Assembly (NCBI GenBank): GCA_021234535.1
Contig: CM037848.1
Location: 16,075,444-16,139,443, forward strand
DNA length: 64,000 nt
Direction of reading: 5' to 3'
Source: Stichopus chloronotus
Lineage: Eukaryota; Echinodermata; Holothuroidea; Aspidochirotida; Stichopodidae
The translations under genes and the position numbers were made by a program. The notes beneath the pieces are model-generated. The model was given only the letters and a program-made list of their open reading frames with translations. It was not told the origin of the DNA and did no database searches. Shown in pieces: positions 62,419 through 64,000 of this stretch. Each line of letters begins with the position of its first letter. Positions within the stretch are counted from its first letter, which is position 1.

Positions 62419-62434
62419 AGGTCATGTGAGGTCA
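62419..62434 (+). promoter_or_regulatory. DR4-type nuclear-receptor half-site pair
   Basis: AGGTCA-TGTG-AGGTCA, a second exact direct repeat with 4-bp spacing, in the next array unit. Confidence 0.6.
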
Positions 62435-62699
62435 GTAGAGGACATTGTTTGAAAAACTTGTAGACACAGTAGCTGAAGACGGGAAACGTGCTTGAACTTC
62501 AAACATGATGTGTTGGTAACCCATGGTGAGTAGATGATCCCTATTGTTTTCATGGAGGTCAAAGATCATTTGAGGTCACCAGAGCTTAAAGTAAGAAAAC
62601 CTACTAATGGAAATATCTTAGCAAATAAATGTTGCTGGAACTTCAATTCTTATTATTGGTAGCACCTTATGAGTAGATGATGTCCGTCATTTTTTATGG

Positions 62700-62722
62700 A
62701 GGTCAAAGGTCATGTAAGGTCA
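62700..62722 (+). promoter_or_regulatory. Composite DR1 plus DR4 half-site cluster
   Basis: Three perfect AGGTCA half-sites at 62700, 62707 and 62717: the first two are spaced by 1 bp (DR1), the second and third by 4 bp (DR4). A related decayed version lies at 62556-62578. Confidence 0.6.
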
Positions 62723-63337
62723 ATAGAAGACATTGTGTGAAAACATTGTAAACACGGTATCTCTAGCAGGGAAAAGTGTTTGAACTTCAAAGTTGGTTTG
62801 CTGGTAGTCGACTGTGAGTACATGATACCTATTGCTTTTCATGGAGGTTAAAGGTCATTTGAGTGCACCAAAGCTTAAAGTATGAAACCTATTAGGAAGA
62901 TATCTCACCAACTGAATTCAGCCATAACTTCAAAAGTGTCAATATTGTTACACTTGATGAGCAACTGATGCCTGTCATTTGAATTGCCTTATGGGAGACT
63001 TGTCCTCACTGTATTGTGACATGAAATGAATGTAATAAGTTCTGTCATTCCAAAGATCTGTCCTGGTTTCAAAAGCACAACATGTGATAGAGAGTTTTAC
63101 ATGTCCTGAATGTGAACATGTGAACAGGTAGAGTCACTCATATTAAGAAAATAATGCATATTTCTTTGCTATTGAAAATTCGCCAAAATGTAGATCTATG
63201 TTTAATTGCAGAGATTTCTGCTAGGTGGACCTTGGTCTCATTTTCTTTCAATTTGTGGAACGTTGAAAGTCCATTTTGTATGCCCTCTTCAAACAACCAC
63301 TAAACATAGCTCTTATCCCCTTTTTCTAAGCCTTCAG

Positions 63338-63397
63338 AGAATATCCCAGTGTCCAGCAACTCCCTGTCAAGATTTTCAAAGTACTTCATTGTTTTAG
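63338..63397 (+). CDS. NCKAP5: Candidate terminal exon with stop codon
   Basis: A pyrimidine-rich tract (TCTTATCCCCTTTTTCTAAG then CCTTCAG) ends at 63337. From 63338 the phase-0 frame required by the previous exon reads RISQCPATPCQDFQSTSLF and stops at TAG 63395-63397. An AATAAA lies about 320 bp downstream. An alternative use of the AG at 63330 also stays open in phase 0 (PSENIPVSSNSLSRFSKYF...), with a possible donor near 63403. I cannot choose between these, and the true end may lie beyond the window. Confidence 0.38.
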   Translation, partial: RISQCPATPCQDFQSTSLF

Positions 63398-63719
63398 TCA
63401 CAGTAAACACTCCCAGGGGAAGCAAGATTTATTTCAGGTTTCTCAATTTGTTGATTTGCACAATTTCAGATCTGTAACCACTATGTGGTGTCATGAACTT
63501 GTGAATTACCTTGATTAAGAGATGTATGCCATGCATGCTTCATGACCACAGTGTCATCAGTGCTGAGTGAATGACTTTCTAATAAGTATAGCCTAAGGTT
63601 ATCTCCCCCAACCCCCCTCCCCACCTGTTGATTTCATTGTATTCAATATATTTTGATAGATATATAGTAACATACTTTGATTATAGAGGCCAAACAATAG
63701 GCAGTGAATTACTTTAATT

Positions 63720-63725
63720 AATAAA
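63720..63725 (+). terminator. Candidate polyadenylation signal AATAAA
   Basis: A canonical hexamer 320 bp after the candidate stop codon. The motif is frequent by chance in DNA this AT-rich, so its weight depends on the terminal exon being real. Confidence 0.25.
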
Positions 63726-64000
63726 GTCCACAGTAAGGCAATGGTTTCAGTTTAGTTATTGTTCAGTAAATACTGGAGAAAACCACATCTCCTTGGGTAT
63801 GTAGGCAAACCATTTATGTAAATTCAACTCTTATAAAGTTCAACAAACAGTTGAAAATTTTTTTTAGAAGGTATCATGAAGGTCTAGCACTTGCGGGCTT
63901 TACATTTTGTTTCTCTCTACTTCTGACTCCCTGTCTATTGTGGTTCTGTAGTACAATGAAGTTTGACATGTTGAATTAATGATTCAATTGTGTTAACATT

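Larger units (their letters stand above)
62060..62945 (+). mobile_element. Hairpin-headed tandem-repeat element with AGGTCA half-sites
   Basis: It starts with a T-run and a 10-bp stem with one mismatch (ATTCCATGCC at 62074-62083 with GGCAAGGAAT at 62091-62100), then CTATGGGATGGTGATGGCG and a GT-rich microsatellite. About five units of roughly 150 bp follow, alternating in two types so that the larger period is near 300 bp. Each unit has TTGAACTTCAA or GGAACTTCAA, a TGGTAG(T/C) segment, GAGTAGATGAT and an AGGTCA-rich block. It has no coding capacity. Its design parallels the element at 55945-57010. Confidence 0.75.
61910..64000 (+). other. Intron and possible 3' end of the gene
   Basis: It contains the hairpin-headed tandem element (62060-62945) and a candidate terminal exon (63338-63397). 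I see no second gene before the window ends. Confidence 0.55.

Noticed and set aside
1..64000. A second protein-coding gene or an unknown multi-gene system in the window
   Set aside because: No other set of exons with coherent phases or recognisable domains was found; the remaining open frames are short and isolated, as expected for introns of this size.

Overview
This window is eukaryotic: AT-rich, non-coding over most of its length, with short exons bounded by GT/AG splice sites and separated by introns of up to 11 kb. It is rich in dispersed and tandem repeats, and nothing in it looks bacterial. The repeat content (tRNA-derived SINEs, a non-LTR retrotransposon end, a tyrosine-recombinase element remnant) and the single recognisable gene point to an invertebrate animal. 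A marine deuterostome, most probably an echinoderm, is my best inference; no single diagnostic sequence proves it.

One gene is readable, on the + strand from 19136 to at least 61909. It is a homologue of the vertebrate Nck-associated protein 5 family (NCKAP5 / NCKAP5L). Ten exons are proposed: 19136-19199, 22147-22323, 25146-25217, 26176-26307, 35351-35389, 46373-46480, 49608-49688, 51691-53498, 59225-59318 and 61781-61909. All their phases are mutually compatible, and together they encode about 900 residues. The N-terminal exons are coiled-coil and match the family signature across three exon joins (...YERCLDE | VASQVVQALL... | ELKEECTKLRNRVEELE...). One 1.8 kb exon carries a disordered region that ends in three proline-rich SH3 ligands. 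The first coding exon (start codon) was not found and probably lies upstream. A candidate last exon (63338-63397) with a downstream AATAAA is offered with low confidence.

Layout: 1-19135 is 5' flank or first intron and carries TE remnants (recombinase fragment, SINE, LINE 3' end), a 30-bp minisatellite and several dispersed repeats. 19136-26307 holds the coiled-coil exons, with a large GAT satellite starting 14 bp after one splice donor and tandem copies of an exon end after another. 26308-49607 is mostly long introns with a microexon and one further coiled-coil exon. 49608-53498 holds a short exon with a hairpin over its donor, a tRNA-like SINE and the large exon. 53499-64000 holds two hairpin-headed tandem-repeat elements and the last exons, one followed by a 1.1 kb array derived from its own 3' end.

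The least ordinary signals are these. (1) Two separate exons of the same gene have had their 3' end plus splice donor tandemly amplified into the following intron. (2) A 14-bp stem-loop sequesters a splice donor. (3) A roughly 540-bp interspersed repeat family is present four times, always in the same orientation. (4) Two elements share a design (T-run, hairpin, tandem array) but have unrelated hairpin stems, and one array is full of DR1/DR4-type AGGTCA nuclear-receptor half-sites.
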